Positions 32,190-32,288 of a DNA stretch of 32,288 nucleotides are shown piece by piece. The translations under genes were made by a program, and so were the position numbers. Within the stretch, counting starts at the first letter, position 1. Each line of letters begins with the position of its first letter. Source of the stretch: Prevotella sp. (lineage in GTDB: Bacteria; Bacteroidota; Bacteroidia; Bacteroidales; Muribaculaceae); NCBI GenBank assembly GCA_023666665.1, contig JAMPBN010000013.1, forward strand, positions 1-32,288, in the 5' to 3' direction. The notes under the pieces were generated by a model that saw only the letters and a program-made list of their open reading frames with translations, did no database searches and was not told the DNA's origin.

Positions 32190-32208
32190 TTGTTAAGAAT
32201 ATTAACAA
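32190..32208. promoter_or_regulatory. 19-bp palindrome, candidate operator
   Basis: A perfect 7-bp inverted repeat TTGTTAA-GAATA-TTAACAA lies about 94 bp upstream of the start codon of paralogue A. Size, symmetry and position suit binding of a dimeric regulator. The AT-rich context raises the chance of coincidental symmetry. Confidence 0.45.
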
Positions 32209-32288
32209 TTTTTAACTATAAGGAATTTGGATTGGTAACTACTCAGTCGCCCACCGAGGCACGCCCCGGAAATAAACGAGGGTAACAT
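32209..32288. other. Unassigned window end, more GC-rich than preceding region
   Basis: From about 32235 the composition changes from AT-rich to GC-rich (ctcagtcgcccaccgaggc and onward). On the minus strand a short frame could run from ATG at 32288 to a stop inside the palindrome region, but I do not recognise its product. It may be the edge of a neighbouring gene or RNA outside the window. Confidence 0.3.

Overview
The window reads as one chromosomal segment of a gut-type Bacteroidales bacterium. A Muribaculaceae-like or related genome is my inference, not something the sequence proves. The evidence is: Bacteroidota promoters (TTTG, about 20 bp, TAnnTTTG) in front of several genes, no Shine-Dalgarno sequences, short type IX secretion (T9SS) C-terminal signals on secreted proteins, a gldE-gldD pair, a DUF6029-type beta-barrel, an Omp28-like lipoprotein and tandem GH20 beta-hexosaminidases. 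Coding density is very high and many genes are joined by 4-bp stop/start overlaps. I see no tRNA, rRNA, CRISPR, IS element or prophage.

Layout. (1) 99-2714, plus: a TonB-dependent receptor behind its own promoter, then a YiiX-like permuted NlpC/P60 cysteine peptidase whose 3' end overlaps a minus-strand sodium:solute symporter (2607-4106). (2) 4178-12361, plus: a run starting from a promoter whose transcript should be almost leaderless. It holds a TlpA/ResA-like thioredoxin, a GTG-started DUF6029 outer-membrane protein, an Omp28-like CxxC lipoprotein, a small T9SS cargo, a 1254-aa GH20 enzyme and an unknown lipoprotein, and ends in a strong hairpin. (3) 12462-18111, plus: a new promoter drives two more GH20 enzymes. 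The three GH20 proteins are mosaics of shared C-terminal modules, and the middle one lacks the T9SS tail.

(4) 18112-24315, plus: promoter, membrane-anchored TPR protein, a repeat-built hairpin, then pfkA, two FKBP-family proteins (the second degenerate), gldE, gldD, a 4'-phosphopantetheinyl transferase with a fused TPR-like tail, and tsaE, mostly with translational coupling. (5) 27565-24322, minus: promoter, murB, murA, WYL-domain regulator, all overlapping by 4 bp. The murB start codon lies 4 nt from the promoter -7 element, and MurA carries Asp where most bacteria have the fosfomycin-target Cys. (6) 32096-27672, minus: two large paralogous secreted proteins of unknown function, both with T9SS-like tails, 3 bp apart. 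The second contains a 35-bp heptamer tandem repeat inside its coding sequence.

How the genes fit together: five proteins carry T9SS-type tails, and GldD/GldE and the envelope folding and redox genes (thioredoxin, Omp28-like protein, FKBP proteins) are plausible supporting machinery. The GH20 enzymes would release terminal GlcNAc or GalNAc from host glycans or other beta-hexosaminides at or near the cell surface. No SusC/SusD pair lies beside them, so this is not a classical polysaccharide utilisation locus. I do not see a clearly novel defence or mobile system. The least explained parts are the paralogous secreted pair, the GH20 mosaic, and the AGTGG-type repeats.
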